A DNA stretch of 64,000 nucleotides from Flavobacteriales bacterium. GTDB lineage: Bacteria; Bacteroidota; Bacteroidia; Flavobacteriales_E; Vicingaceae. The translations under genes were made by a program, and so were the position numbers. Below, one piece after another: positions 24,982-34,475 of the stretch (within the stretch, counting starts at the first letter, position 1; every line of letters starts with the position of its first letter). The notes under the pieces were generated by a model. The model did not search any database and was not told where the DNA came from. It worked only from the letters and a program-made list of their open reading frames with translations. The stretch is taken from assembly GCA_020635815.1 (NCBI GenBank), contig JACJZB010000004.1, positions 62,001 through 126,000 on the forward strand. Direction: 5' to 3'.

Positions 24982-26577
24982 ATGATTTTAATGACAAATA
25001 ATAAAACGGATAAGTCTTTAAGTTTTCTTGTGATAACCATCTGTGTTATTGTCTTTTTAATTTTTTTAAACACACTTGGCAATTCAATTTTAGACCCAGG
25101 AGACGGGTTAAAACATTTTTTAATCGCAAAATATTCATGGAGTTACCCATCTCTTTTCTTCGACCATTGGGGAAAACCACTATTTACCTTGTTAAGTTCA
25201 CCTTTTGCTCAATTTGGGTTTAAAGGAATGTTGTTTTTTAACATACTTCTTTTTGTTGCAACCAGTTTTTTTTTATTAAAAATTACCAAATTACTTTCGC
25301 TTAAAAATGGGTGGTTATCTATATTATTTTGTTTTTCTATTCCTATTTACTTTGGCATTGTTGTATCTGGCTTAACAGAAATATTGTTGGCAACACTTAT
25401 TATAGCTACTTTATACTACGTTTTAAAAGAGAAATATTTTATAGGGTGTGTTATTCTTTCTTTTTCTTATTTCTCTAGACCAGAAAGCTTATTTGTAATA
25501 ATGAGCTTTGTGTTGTATTTATTGATAATTAAAAAGTACAAGTATATTCCAATTATTGGTTTATCTATTTTAATTTACAGCATAGCAGGTTATTTTACTC
25601 ATGATGATTTCCTTTGGGTTTTTACTAAACGACCTTATTCATCAACAGGTACTTACGGGTCTGGGGAGTTGTTTCATTTTGTAGGAAGCTACAAAGATAC
25701 TTTTGGGAAATTTATCACCTATTCTTTTTTAGTTGGAGTGTTGATTGTTACTTATAATCTTATTAAAACAAAACTAACTCTCTCAAACTTACAATGGACT
25801 TTACTTGTTATTTTTCCTGTTTGTCTAGTTGTTGGTGCTCACTCAATATTGTGGTGGAAAGGCATGCAGGGATCAGCAGGATTGTTAAGAATTTTAGCTA
25901 CAATAGCTCCTTTAGTTGCTTTAGTTGCGGTTTTTGCTTTAAACAAAATAGAATCATTATTACCAATTAAACCCCTATCTAAATCTTTTTCTTTTCTTTT
26001 ATTAATTGTTGGCTCATATATAGCCTATTTAACAGTTCAAAATCATTTTATTGACGATAGAATGATTAGTTCGGAAAAAGTGTTGCTAGAGGCTGCAGAA
26101 TGGTATAAAAACGAACATAAAGGGATAAAGATTTATTATATGCCTCCATATTTTGCTTATCAAGCAGATATTGATCCTTTTGGAAAAGATACAAATATGG
26201 AAATGTTTAAAATGCTTAAGGACAAAAAAATCCCATCTAATAATGCTGAGTTTGGTGAGTTATTTTTGTGGGATGGACAATTTTCTGAAATTGAAGGGAA
26301 AATCTCTTTGAACACAATGTATAACGACCCTAGTTTGACTCATGTTAAAACTTTTAAACCAGAAAAACCTTTCAATGTTTACGGAATTAATTATGAAGTT
26401 CAGGTATTTAAGAAAGTTAAAAACAAAAACCAACAAGAAGTAAACAAAGTAATAAACAGAATAAAAAACAACAAAGACTGGTTTGAGAGCGTTAAAAAAG
26501 AAGCTGCAAATAGAAAAATTCCTATTGAAGAGATGTTAGAAAGGTCTGCTAAACATGTAATAAAAAACAGAAAGTAA
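24982..26577 (+). CDS. GT-C-type integral membrane glycosyltransferase with C-terminal motif
   Basis: A 531-residue protein with about ten membrane helices between residues 12 and 355, an early acidic loop (D-P-G-D-G-L-K-H-F after helix 1) of the kind used by lipid-phosphate-sugar GT-C enzymes (GT39/PMT-like), and a soluble C-terminal region from about 360. The last 40 residues contain the W-x7-A shared motif (D-W-F-E-S-V-K-K-E-A). In GT-C enzymes this tail is periplasmic. It sits 27 bp after the lipoprotein gene. A second start, ATG at 24991, is equally likely. Substrate and acceptor are unknown; GT39-like is my best match. Confidence 0.75.
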   Translation: MILMTNNKTDKSLSFLVITICVIVFLIFLNTLGNSILDPGDGLKHFLIAKYSWSYPSLFFDHWGKPLFTLLSSPFAQFGFKGMLFFNILLFVATSFFLLKITKLLSLKNGWLSILFCFSIPIYFGIVVSGLTEILLATLIIATLYYVLKEKYFIGCVILSFSYFSRPESLFVIMSFVLYLLIIKKYKYIPIIGLSILIYSIAGYFTHDDFLWVFTKRPYSSTGTYGSGELFHFVGSYKDTFGKFITYSFLVGVLIVTYNLIKTKLTLSNLQWTLLVIFPVCLVVGAHSILWWKGMQGSAGLLRILATIAPLVALVAVFALNKIESLLPIKPLSKSFSFLLLIVGSYIAYLTVQNHFIDDRMISSEKVLLEAAEWYKNEHKGIKIYYMPPYFAYQADIDPFGKDTNMEMFKMLKDKKIPSNNAEFGELFLWDGQFSEIEGKISLNTMYNDPSLTHVKTFKPEKPFNVYGINYEVQVFKKVKNKNQQEVNKVINRIKNNKDWFESVKKEAANRKIPIEEMLERSAKHVIKNRK

Positions 26578-26579
26578 AT

Positions 26580-28556
26580 TTACTTCTTACTCATATAATT
26601 AGCGTCTTCTCTTATCATTTCTTCAATACTAATACCCCTTTCTTTGGCCTTTTTCTTAGTTTCAGACAACCACTTGGGCTTGTTTCTTATTTGAATCTCA
26701 TAATAGAGTGGAGACTTATTTTTTTTATCTAAAATTTCGGTGTCTAAAAAAAATAATCTTTTGTTAATCCAATCTTTTAGATAATTAATTTCATCTTCAT
26801 ATGTTTTACCCAAGTAGTGGTTTGGCCAAAAATCTTTACTATTTAGCACCGACCATTTTTTAAAGTTATTCTTAGCAGGCTCCTTACATAAATTATATAA
26901 AGAATCTATTTTATTAAAAACTGCATCATTACTTAAGGAAGTTTGTCGTAAATCAAAATAGCGGGTTTTTAATGCTGTTTTAAACGTATGGTTTGTCATT
27001 AACTTTTGCCACCAAAAAGGGATGTAATTAGCAGAGTTATACACAAATCCTTCGGGGTTAAAGCCATCGTTGTAATTAGTTAAACCATAAGCAAAATTGT
27101 AGTCCCAAATTGGCCCCATGTAAAACTTAGGAGTTTTTTCATTTATATCAGGATTGTATATGTAAGTACTAAGCCTATAAGCATCTATGTTTTTAGTAAA
27201 TTCAGAAATAATAAAGTGGTCCACAAACGTATTAACATCTAAATAACTAAAAAGGCTATCTGTTTGATAATACAAGTTTTCCTCAAAGCGATTGAATTGA
27301 TTTTTTATTAATAAATGAGTTGAAGGGCTTATGTTTTTTGTTTTGGGAGATTCTAACCCATAATAGAAGCGAGTATGAGAAGTGTCGTTAGAAGGCGGCA
27401 AAATAGTCTTCCACTCATTTCTGTCTATCTCTAAAAGATATCCTCCTGAACGATTTCCATTTTTATCAATATTAAGTTTAGAAACATTTAAATGATTAAT
27501 ATTTATTTTTTCAGTTAAAATATATATGCCTTGGTAATTATCATTTATAATTAGTTCAACAAATGCTGTTTTAACAGAGTAATGCCCCATATCTTTATAT
27601 AAACTATATGTTAAAGCATTTCTAATTAATGATTTGTCAGCATAAGGGCCATATAACACCCATTTTTTTGCACTCGGCAACCCAACAAAAAGAGATGTAT
27701 CAGGTAAATTATTATTTAGGATATTAAAGCCATAGGATTTCTTAGCAAAAGTTTGAGAAGTGTGTCCTCTCCTTTCAATCTTTATTTGATAAACGGTTGG
27801 AGAATCATTAATCTTATTCACATTTTTATTGTCATATACGGCTAAAGTTGCTTCTATTTTAGGCTCATCAGGTATTACCTTATTATTGGTATTTAGATTA
27901 AGAATAGGGAGTGTAGAGTTTGAAAATTTTCCAGTTAGATTCTCCTCAAACAACGTTTCATTTTCCTTTTTAAGAGAAAAGCAATTTTCTAAAATAGATA
28001 AACTTATTTTGTTAGGAGAAATCTTTTTATTTTCATTTACGTTTTCAATTAAAATACAAACTTCATTTTCTCCATTTTTTAGGTATGGAGCAATTTCTTC
28101 AATGCTAATAAAACGTTTTGTTTTTGACCAACTTTCATAAATATTTATGAAGCTGTCGTTGTCACCCAAAGGATCTGTTTCAGAGGTAATAAGTTGACGA
28201 TTAGCTTCGTAGCTAAAGTGGCTGTTGATATAAATCTTTATAGAAAATTTGTTGTTGTATTCAATAAGAACTTGCCTTAAATTTTTAACATTATCAATAA
28301 CAAGATTTGTTTTTAAAACAATGCTTTTGCCAGATTCTTCATCATTAAATTCAAGAATCGTTTCTGCAGAGGATGTAGTCCAATTAATTTGCTCCAAAAA
28401 ATTAGCTGAACTTTTTAAAGAAGAATCAATAATTGCATAAGACCAATTTACCTCGGAAGCAATTTTATTAACCCATATATTTTTATAGGCATAAGGGGTA
28501 GCAATAGCCACTATTAATGCAAAAGGGATGAGAATGTAGAGAATTTTTTTTAGCAT
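26580..28556 (-). CDS. membrane-anchored CotH-kinase-family protein with C-terminal motif
   Basis: A 658-residue product with one N-terminal membrane anchor (about 5-24), a beta-rich region (about 60-240), and a CotH kinase domain (about 250-550). The domain shows I-E-R-R-G-H-T-S-Q, K-K-S-Y-G-F, D-K-S-L-I-R-N-A-L, the catalytic-type I-W-D-Y-N-F-A-Y-G and G-I-Y-I-L-T-E-K-I. CotH proteins are secreted atypical protein kinases in spore formers; in Bacteroidota their substrates are unknown. The last 40 residues carry the shared motif (K-W-L-S-E-T-K-K-K-A). Its start abuts the stop of the upstream CotH gene, so the two are one operon. It converges on the GT-C gene with two bases between stops. Confidence 0.85.
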   Translation of the reverse strand: MLKKILYILIPFALIVAIATPYAYKNIWVNKIASEVNWSYAIIDSSLKSSANFLEQINWTTSSAETILEFNDEESGKSIVLKTNLVIDNVKNLRQVLIEYNNKFSIKIYINSHFSYEANRQLITSETDPLGDNDSFINIYESWSKTKRFISIEEIAPYLKNGENEVCILIENVNENKKISPNKISLSILENCFSLKKENETLFEENLTGKFSNSTLPILNLNTNNKVIPDEPKIEATLAVYDNKNVNKINDSPTVYQIKIERRGHTSQTFAKKSYGFNILNNNLPDTSLFVGLPSAKKWVLYGPYADKSLIRNALTYSLYKDMGHYSVKTAFVELIINDNYQGIYILTEKININHLNVSKLNIDKNGNRSGGYLLEIDRNEWKTILPPSNDTSHTRFYYGLESPKTKNISPSTHLLIKNQFNRFEENLYYQTDSLFSYLDVNTFVDHFIISEFTKNIDAYRLSTYIYNPDINEKTPKFYMGPIWDYNFAYGLTNYNDGFNPEGFVYNSANYIPFWWQKLMTNHTFKTALKTRYFDLRQTSLSNDAVFNKIDSLYNLCKEPAKNNFKKWSVLNSKDFWPNHYLGKTYEDEINYLKDWINKRLFFLDTEILDKKNKSPLYYEIQIRNKPKWLSETKKKAKERGISIEEMIREDANYMSKK

Positions 28557-31532
28557 TTATTCAAGAATAATATCCCATGTTTTAAGTGTTTTATTATTAA
28601 GTCTGTTAGATTTAATTAAAACCCCTTTAGTATCATTTTCCTTAATTGCATTATAGCTGTAACTATCTATAACATAGTTTTCTGCGTTTTTTAATGTTAT
28701 TTTAGTACTTACACCTTTAAGCTTAGGTAATTCATCAATTGTGTTGTTTCTTAGCGGGTAAACAGAAGAAAATTCAATATAATTATCTACAAGATAAAGA
28801 GAGGCAAGTCTTGGTAAAATAGTGCCAATTGGGAATTTGAATTTCTTCTCTTCTTTTTCGGTTGTTATAAGCAACGTAAAGTCAGTAAGATTAATGTCAA
28901 GATTATAGTTGTTCTGAATTTCAATCCAGTCACCACTATTTTTTTCTTTTGATGACTTTACATGAATATTTACTATACTAATTTGAGTTTCTTGACTAGA
29001 AAATGCACCTAAATCTTCATTATTTTCACCAGCTTTAATACCAGGAGAATCATTCTTCAAAAAATAATTAAACGCTAAGGTATCAACAAAGTTCGGACGC
29101 TTATTAATGGCACCGCTTCCAATATTTTTTGGGTAAGCTAAAGAGTGGGTTCTTTCTATTTTCGACCATTCATCTCCCCATGCATATATTTTAGAACAGT
29201 TAAATAAGATATTGTTTACCGCTTTTATTGCTCCTCCCAATTGATAATCACTTCTTTTTTTGTAGGCATATAAACCATTTTTATTATTAACCATAGTGTT
29301 ATTTTTGACTAATGCAAATGAGCTATCTTTAACAGAAACACAAGTTTTATTACCTATAAATAGATTGTGTTGAATAACTATTCCCGTTTTAGAAGGCCCG
29401 TATTGTTCAGTACCAACAGAAACACCCTTGTCGGTATTATTAATTAATATGTTATTTTCAATTAATACATTATTACAGGCATTCAAGTCGATGGCATCGT
29501 CTGGTGAATTTCTAATTAAGTTGTTTCTAATAATACCTTTGTCTGTTTGAATGTATTCAATAGCGTCAGGAATATTATTAAAAGAAGAGTTTTCTGTTGT
29601 AGCATCTACAAAATAAACGACAACACCTTCTCCTTTACCATTTCCTTCAAACGTAGAATTTAAAACGGCTAACTTTCCTTTTCGCCCCCAAAGTATTGCA
29701 GATCTTTTTTCTCCATCTACCAAGTTTTTATTTTTCACAATAAAAGAACAACTATCTATTGTAACTTCGGTTTTTTTAAAATTAATAACCCCTTCCTTAA
29801 ATGAAACATGCTTAAAGTTTCCAGTTTTAGCGTTATCATAAAAATAGATGTATCCCCAGTTTTTACTTGTGTTATCAGGGGTAAATAGGATAGGCTCATC
29901 TAAAGAGCCTATTGCATTTATATTTCCATTGCAGTTGATGTTTACATCTTGTTTCAAATGTATTTCAACCCCAGGGTTAATGGTTAGTGTAATGTTTTCT
30001 CCAATTGTTAAATCTTGTTTAATAACGTAAGGAGAACCTTCTTTAGTAAAGGTTGTATTGGAGTTAATATTAGAGGGCACAGTTGTTCCTTTTTTAAAGA
30101 AAAAAATATTTTTTGTGTTAAATCCTTCAGTAATAAAAGTTCCATCCGTTGCTGATATTTTCCAATAATATTTACCGTCTTTTAAGTTATTTAGTTTGTA
30201 AAATGTGTCAGTAATATTTGTAATATAAGTTGTTTTATTACTGTCAAGCAATAAAAAATCAGTACCATAAGCTAAAATATATTCAATTTTTTTGCCTGCT
30301 TTATGGTTAGATTTTTCCCATTTAAAGGTTATGGTGTCGGTTTGTGTTTGTTTAAATCTTTCCACTTTAAAACTTAAAGGCTGTTCGTTAAATTGTTTTT
30401 GAAGCAATTTATAGTGAGCATTAAAATATTCTTTTTCTCGATTAATATTTTTTAACCACTCATTCTTTGATTTTATTTTATCTAAAGTGTCAAGTTCCAC
30501 AACAGGCTCTATTAAAGGAATTAATTTATCTATTATAGGAGCTATAAATTCATCGTTTAAGAGTGATTTATGAAGCTCAGTAATTCTTTTTTTAATATCA
30601 TCAAATATTGGCTCACATAAAATTGCTCTTTCAATTAATGGGTTGTCAGATTCCCACTCACTTGAAGTGCGATGATAGGTGTAGGGCATCCAGTTGTAAT
30701 AAGATAAACTTTTGTCGATGTCCCATTGAAACATTTGCCACTTGCCAGTTTCGTATAAATCATGGTATAAATAATAATTGTGGTAATACGTACTTCCATT
30801 TGACAACATCATGTTGAGGGCGATTACATTTATCAAGCTTTCGTATTCAAAATTATCTTTTACAAAAGAATAAAACTCTTTATCAGGCGTGTTGTTTACT
30901 TTATCGATTAATTGTATTAAGTCATTAAAGTTTCCTTTTTTATTGGTCTTTTTTTCCCATTTTGTGCTAACATCATCAAAAATACTCATGCAGGCTCCAT
31001 CTTTTGTTGCTTTATAAAGATTGTTCTTTTTAGATAGTTTATTTCTTTTCAAAAAGTGCTCATCTATATTTTCTACCTTGAGGTATAAACCGAAATACTT
31101 TCCATTAAGGAAAATCTTAACTAATTCCGAATTAAAACAAATTTGACCAGACTCTTGAATTAATTTGCTAGATAAATATTGTCTAATCAGTGTTTTATCA
31201 GAGTATTCAGCATTTAAGTTAAACACCATTTCAGTAGGAGAAAATGAAGTAGAATCAAATTTAATTTTTAGCGATTTTTTTGGGTCTTCTCTGGATGTAT
31301 CTCCACGAATTCGCATTTTGGCAATATGAGTTTCGCCATTTAATGCTATTTTAATAGGTATATAAATATTTTCTTTTGGGGAAGAATAAATATCTTCTAA
31401 TTCATTAATCTCACAATCAATGTAATACTCTTTAAATTTTGTAGAAGGAAATTCTTCTTGTGTATTTTCAACTTGTGAGGTTCCACAAGACACAAAAATT
31501 ATAACACAAAGTGAGGCGATTATGTATCTCAT
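28557..31532 (-). CDS. CotH kinase lipoprotein with FnIII-like, beta-helix and lamin-tail-like domains
   Basis: A 991-residue lipoprotein (lipobox F-V-S-C, Cys16). A CotH kinase domain (about 30-380) has M-R-I-R-G-D-T-S-R, K-K-S-L-K-I-K-F, D-K-T-L-I-R-Q, Y-F-G-L-Y-L-K-V-E-N-I-D and the catalytic-type W-D-I-D-K-S-L-S-Y. A fibronectin-III-like segment (about 395-480), a long right-handed parallel beta-helix (about 490-830, recurring N-N-x-I/L-x-N turns) and a C-terminal lamin-tail-like sandwich (D-W-I-E-I-Q-N, about 860-991) follow. It lacks the W-x7-A motif and any T9SS sorting tail, so it is a lipid-anchored multidomain surface protein. It is cotranscribed with the second CotH gene. Confidence 0.85.
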   Translation of the reverse strand: MRYIIASLCVIIFVSCGTSQVENTQEEFPSTKFKEYYIDCEINELEDIYSSPKENIYIPIKIALNGETHIAKMRIRGDTSREDPKKSLKIKFDSTSFSPTEMVFNLNAEYSDKTLIRQYLSSKLIQESGQICFNSELVKIFLNGKYFGLYLKVENIDEHFLKRNKLSKKNNLYKATKDGACMSIFDDVSTKWEKKTNKKGNFNDLIQLIDKVNNTPDKEFYSFVKDNFEYESLINVIALNMMLSNGSTYYHNYYLYHDLYETGKWQMFQWDIDKSLSYYNWMPYTYHRTSSEWESDNPLIERAILCEPIFDDIKKRITELHKSLLNDEFIAPIIDKLIPLIEPVVELDTLDKIKSKNEWLKNINREKEYFNAHYKLLQKQFNEQPLSFKVERFKQTQTDTITFKWEKSNHKAGKKIEYILAYGTDFLLLDSNKTTYITNITDTFYKLNNLKDGKYYWKISATDGTFITEGFNTKNIFFFKKGTTVPSNINSNTTFTKEGSPYVIKQDLTIGENITLTINPGVEIHLKQDVNINCNGNINAIGSLDEPILFTPDNTSKNWGYIYFYDNAKTGNFKHVSFKEGVINFKKTEVTIDSCSFIVKNKNLVDGEKRSAILWGRKGKLAVLNSTFEGNGKGEGVVVYFVDATTENSSFNNIPDAIEYIQTDKGIIRNNLIRNSPDDAIDLNACNNVLIENNILINNTDKGVSVGTEQYGPSKTGIVIQHNLFIGNKTCVSVKDSSFALVKNNTMVNNKNGLYAYKKRSDYQLGGAIKAVNNILFNCSKIYAWGDEWSKIERTHSLAYPKNIGSGAINKRPNFVDTLAFNYFLKNDSPGIKAGENNEDLGAFSSQETQISIVNIHVKSSKEKNSGDWIEIQNNYNLDINLTDFTLLITTEKEEKKFKFPIGTILPRLASLYLVDNYIEFSSVYPLRNNTIDELPKLKGVSTKITLKNAENYVIDSYSYNAIKENDTKGVLIKSNRLNNKTLKTWDIILE

Positions 31533-31560
31533 ATTGTTAGTGTTTACGTATTCAATAATT

Positions 31561-32598
31561 TTATTTTACACGAGCAGCCTTTAACGGGTTTTCGTTTATT
31601 TCATTGTCCATGATACGATTTTTCACTACATCTATAGCTAAGTAAATTGCTGAACGGAATGATTGTTCGTTTGCAATGTTTTTACCAGCAATATCATAAG
31701 CCACGCCATGGTCTGGAGAAGTTCTAATAATGTCTAATCCAGCAGTAAAATTAATCCCTGAGCCAAAGGCTATCGATTTAAAAGGAATTAACCCTTGGTC
31801 GTGATACATTGCCAAAACAGCGTCAAATTTTTTATAATTTCCTGAACCAAAAAATCCATCAGCAGCATAAGGGCCAAAAACGTTTAAGCCTATACTTTTT
31901 GCATTGTTTATTGCAGGAGTAATAATTTCATCTTCTTCTGTACCAAGTAAGCCATTATCTCCAGCATGAGGGTTTAGCCCCAGAACAGCAATTTTTGGAC
32001 TGTTAATAGCAAAATCTTGGATTAAAGATTTGTTTAACACCTTAATTTTTCCAAATATTTTATCGGATGAGATATTGTTAGCGATTGATTTAACAGGGAT
32101 ATGTCCTGTAACCATTCCAACCTTTAAGTTTTCGCTTATCATTAACATTAAAGATTCTCCAGTAGATTTTGACTCTAAATATTCGGTATGTCCAGAAAAT
32201 TTAAAGTCTTCTGACTGGATATTGTCTTTATTGATGGGGGCTGTAACAATAGCATCAATTTTGCCCTTATTTAAATCTTTAGTTGCTGCCTCAAGAGAAA
32301 CAAAAGCATATTTTCCTGCTTCTGGTGTTGATTTACCAAAATCAATTTGAGCTTCTTCATTCCAGCAGTCAATAATGTTTGCCTTTTTCGGGTTGGCATC
32401 TTTGGCATCATCAATTTTATTAAAACTAAAATCATGAATGTCTAAACTTTTTCGATAATGACTTACTGTTTTTGAAGAGCCGTAAACTATTGGAGTACAT
32501 AACTCCATCATTTGAGGATCTAAGAAAGTTTTAATAATAACTTCAATTCCTACGCCATTAATGTCGCCTACACTAATTCCAATTTTTGTTTTTTTCAT
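31561..32598 (-). CDS. pdxA: 4-hydroxythreonine-4-phosphate dehydrogenase
   Basis: The NAD-dependent pyridoxal 5'-phosphate biosynthesis enzyme that acts before PdxJ. The 345-residue product has the N-terminal I-S-V-G-D-I-N-G-V-G, T-A-P-I-N-K, G-H-T-E-Y-L, N-P-H-A-G-D-N-G and M-Y-H-D-Q-G-L-I-P-F-K motifs carrying the metal-binding histidines and aspartate. Its length is normal. It follows the CotH operon on the same strand after a short gap and may be read through into it. The next gene upstream is a four-helix-bundle cassette. Confidence 0.95.
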   Translation of the reverse strand: MKKTKIGISVGDINGVGIEVIIKTFLDPQMMELCTPIVYGSSKTVSHYRKSLDIHDFSFNKIDDAKDANPKKANIIDCWNEEAQIDFGKSTPEAGKYAFVSLEAATKDLNKGKIDAIVTAPINKDNIQSEDFKFSGHTEYLESKSTGESLMLMISENLKVGMVTGHIPVKSIANNISSDKIFGKIKVLNKSLIQDFAINSPKIAVLGLNPHAGDNGLLGTEEDEIITPAINNAKSIGLNVFGPYAADGFFGSGNYKKFDAVLAMYHDQGLIPFKSIAFGSGINFTAGLDIIRTSPDHGVAYDIAGKNIANEQSFRSAIYLAIDVVKNRIMDNEINENPLKAARVK

Positions 32599-32621
32599 TT
32601 TTAGTTTATCTGTATAAAGGT

Positions 32622-33005
32622 TTATGGGTTTATTTGTTGATGTGTTTTAAGTTGGCTTTTTCTTAAGCCATTAAGCATATTGCTAATTTCTTCAATTTGT
32701 ATTCTTAATTTTTCATATTCTTGATTCAATAAAAACCCTAAATCAGAAGCAATAATTAATTGATTTAAGACCTCCATCAAACTACCATAAGCAATTTCAG
32801 TAAATCTCGCCTTATCTTTAAATGAGTTTCGAGAACTCCCTTCGGCTAAGTTAGAACAAATAGAAACAGATGCTCTTCTCAATTGACTTATTAGCCCAAA
32901 TCGTTCTTCTTCTGGAAACGTTTTGGTGGTAATGTAAACTTCTTTTGTTAGCAATCTGGCTTGTTGCCAAACTTGCAATTTTTCGAAAGAATAAATTTTT
33001 GTCAT
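32622..33005 (-). CDS. four-helix-bundle (23S rRNA IVS-type, TIGR02436-like) protein
   Basis: A 127-residue helical protein with the family signatures F-E-K-L-x-V-W-Q-x-A near the N-terminus and Q-L-R-R-A-S-V-S-I-C-S-N-L-A-E-G, then S-L-M-E-V. The family is known from intervening sequences in 23S rRNA genes and as free-standing genes. It is structurally related to the Avd accessory protein of diversity-generating retroelements. Here it lies alone between pdxA and the aminopeptidase gene, with no retroelement nearby. The function is unknown. A distant second copy is at 54639-55019. Confidence 0.88.
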   Translation of the reverse strand: MTKIYSFEKLQVWQQARLLTKEVYITTKTFPEEERFGLISQLRRASVSICSNLAEGSSRNSFKDKARFTEIAYGSLMEVLNQLIIASDLGFLLNQEYEKLRIQIEEISNMLNGLRKSQLKTHQQINP

Positions 33006-33050
33006 AACATTACTTTTAACCTTTAAACAGCTAACCTTATAAACAAATTA

Positions 33051-34457
33051 CTAATAGTTTTTAATAAAGTCATAAAAAATACGAACTCCAGAACCAGAAC
33101 CACCTTTAGAAACATAATCTACTTTTGTTTTCATCCATGCTGGTCCAGCAATGTCAAGATGAATGTATGGATAATCAGTAAAATGTTCTAAAAATTTTCC
33201 AGCTGTTATTGAGCCTCCAGAACCGTTTCCTAAGTTTGTTAAATCAGCAATGCTTGATTTTAGTTGCTCATTGTATTCGTCCCAAAAAGGAAATTCTACA
33301 ATACGCTCGTAAACATTGTTACCAGAATCTTTTAGTTTATTCATGGTTTTTTCATCAGCATTTCCCATGGCAACAATTCCATAATGACCTATTGCAGCTA
33401 CAGCAGCACCAGTTAATGTTGCTGCATCGATAACTAATTCGGGCTTATATTTTTGAGCATAACTTAAAGCATCAGCTAAAATCATACGTCCTTCTGCATC
33501 TGTATTTAAAACTTCTACTGTTTTTTTGTTGTGCATTGTAATTACATCACCAGGAGCATAAGCGTTTCCACTTGGTCTGTTGTCGGTTGCAGGAACTAAT
33601 GTAATAACATGAATAGGTAATTTGTTTTTGGCAACTGCATAAATAGCTCCAACCACCGCTGCAGCACCACCCATATCACATTTCATAATGTCCATAGAGT
33701 TTGCTGTTGGTTTTAAACTTAATCCACCAGTATCATAAACAACACCCTTACCTACTAAAATAATTGGTCTCTTGTTTTTAACGTTTTTAGGCTTCCATTC
33801 CAGCACAGAAAAGGTTGGAGGGTCAATACTTCCTTTGTTAACAGCTAACAAACCACCCATTTTTAAAGCTTCAATTTTAGCTTTACCTAACACTTCAACT
33901 TTAAAGCCAGCTTCTTTTCCTAATCTTTTTATCTCTTTTGATAGTTGTTCGGCATTTAAAAAAGACTGTGGTTCATTAACTAAATCTTTTGCTGAATTAG
34001 TCGCATAAGTAATATTCACAACCTCATCAATTTGAGCTTTAGTAATTTTACCAACAACATTAATTTTTTGCAAACTGTTTGCTTTCTTGTCAGAGTAATA
34101 TTTTAAAAACTGATAGTTAGATAAAATTGCCCCTTCAATAAAATCAGTAGTAATTGATAAATCTGAAACAATTGTAATTGAAGAGAGTTTGTTTTCGTTC
34201 ACAATATCAACAACTTTAGAAGCGTTTTTTCTTGTAGTTTGTCTTGCTTTATAATCTTCATCTTTTCCAGAAATCACAACAAAAGCAATAGAAGAAAGCC
34301 TATTTATAGCAATTACTTTAGCATCTTCTTTGATTTTAGCCTTTAAATACGAAAGTTCTTCTTTGCTAAAAAATTTATTATCAATCTCTTTTTCTGTAGC
34401 AACTAAAAAAACAACATTGTCTTTAGCTCCAGCTTTTGTAATTTTTTTTATTTCCAT
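33051..34457 (-). CDS. pepA: leucyl aminopeptidase (M17 family)
   Basis: A 468-residue cytoplasmic dizinc aminopeptidase. The C-terminal catalytic domain shows V-G-K-G-V-V-Y-D-T-G-G (Lys and Asp ligands), M-K-C-D-M-G-G-A-A and the signature N-T-D-A-E-G-R-M. It removes N-terminal residues from peptides in protein turnover. Its N-terminal domain is divergent, as usual. It is transcribed divergently from mqnC from a shared short promoter region. The choice of the symbol pepA over other M17 names is conventional. Confidence 0.93.
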   Translation of the reverse strand: MEIKKITKAGAKDNVVFLVATEKEIDNKFFSKEELSYLKAKIKEDAKVIAINRLSSIAFVVISGKDEDYKARQTTRKNASKVVDIVNENKLSSITIVSDLSITTDFIEGAILSNYQFLKYYSDKKANSLQKINVVGKITKAQIDEVVNITYATNSAKDLVNEPQSFLNAEQLSKEIKRLGKEAGFKVEVLGKAKIEALKMGGLLAVNKGSIDPPTFSVLEWKPKNVKNKRPIILVGKGVVYDTGGLSLKPTANSMDIMKCDMGGAAAVVGAIYAVAKNKLPIHVITLVPATDNRPSGNAYAPGDVITMHNKKTVEVLNTDAEGRMILADALSYAQKYKPELVIDAATLTGAAVAAIGHYGIVAMGNADEKTMNKLKDSGNNVYERIVEFPFWDEYNEQLKSSIADLTNLGNGSGGSITAGKFLEHFTDYPYIHLDIAGPAWMKTKVDYVSKGGSGSGVRIFYDFIKNY

Positions 34458-34475
34458 TAGCGATGATTTTTATAG

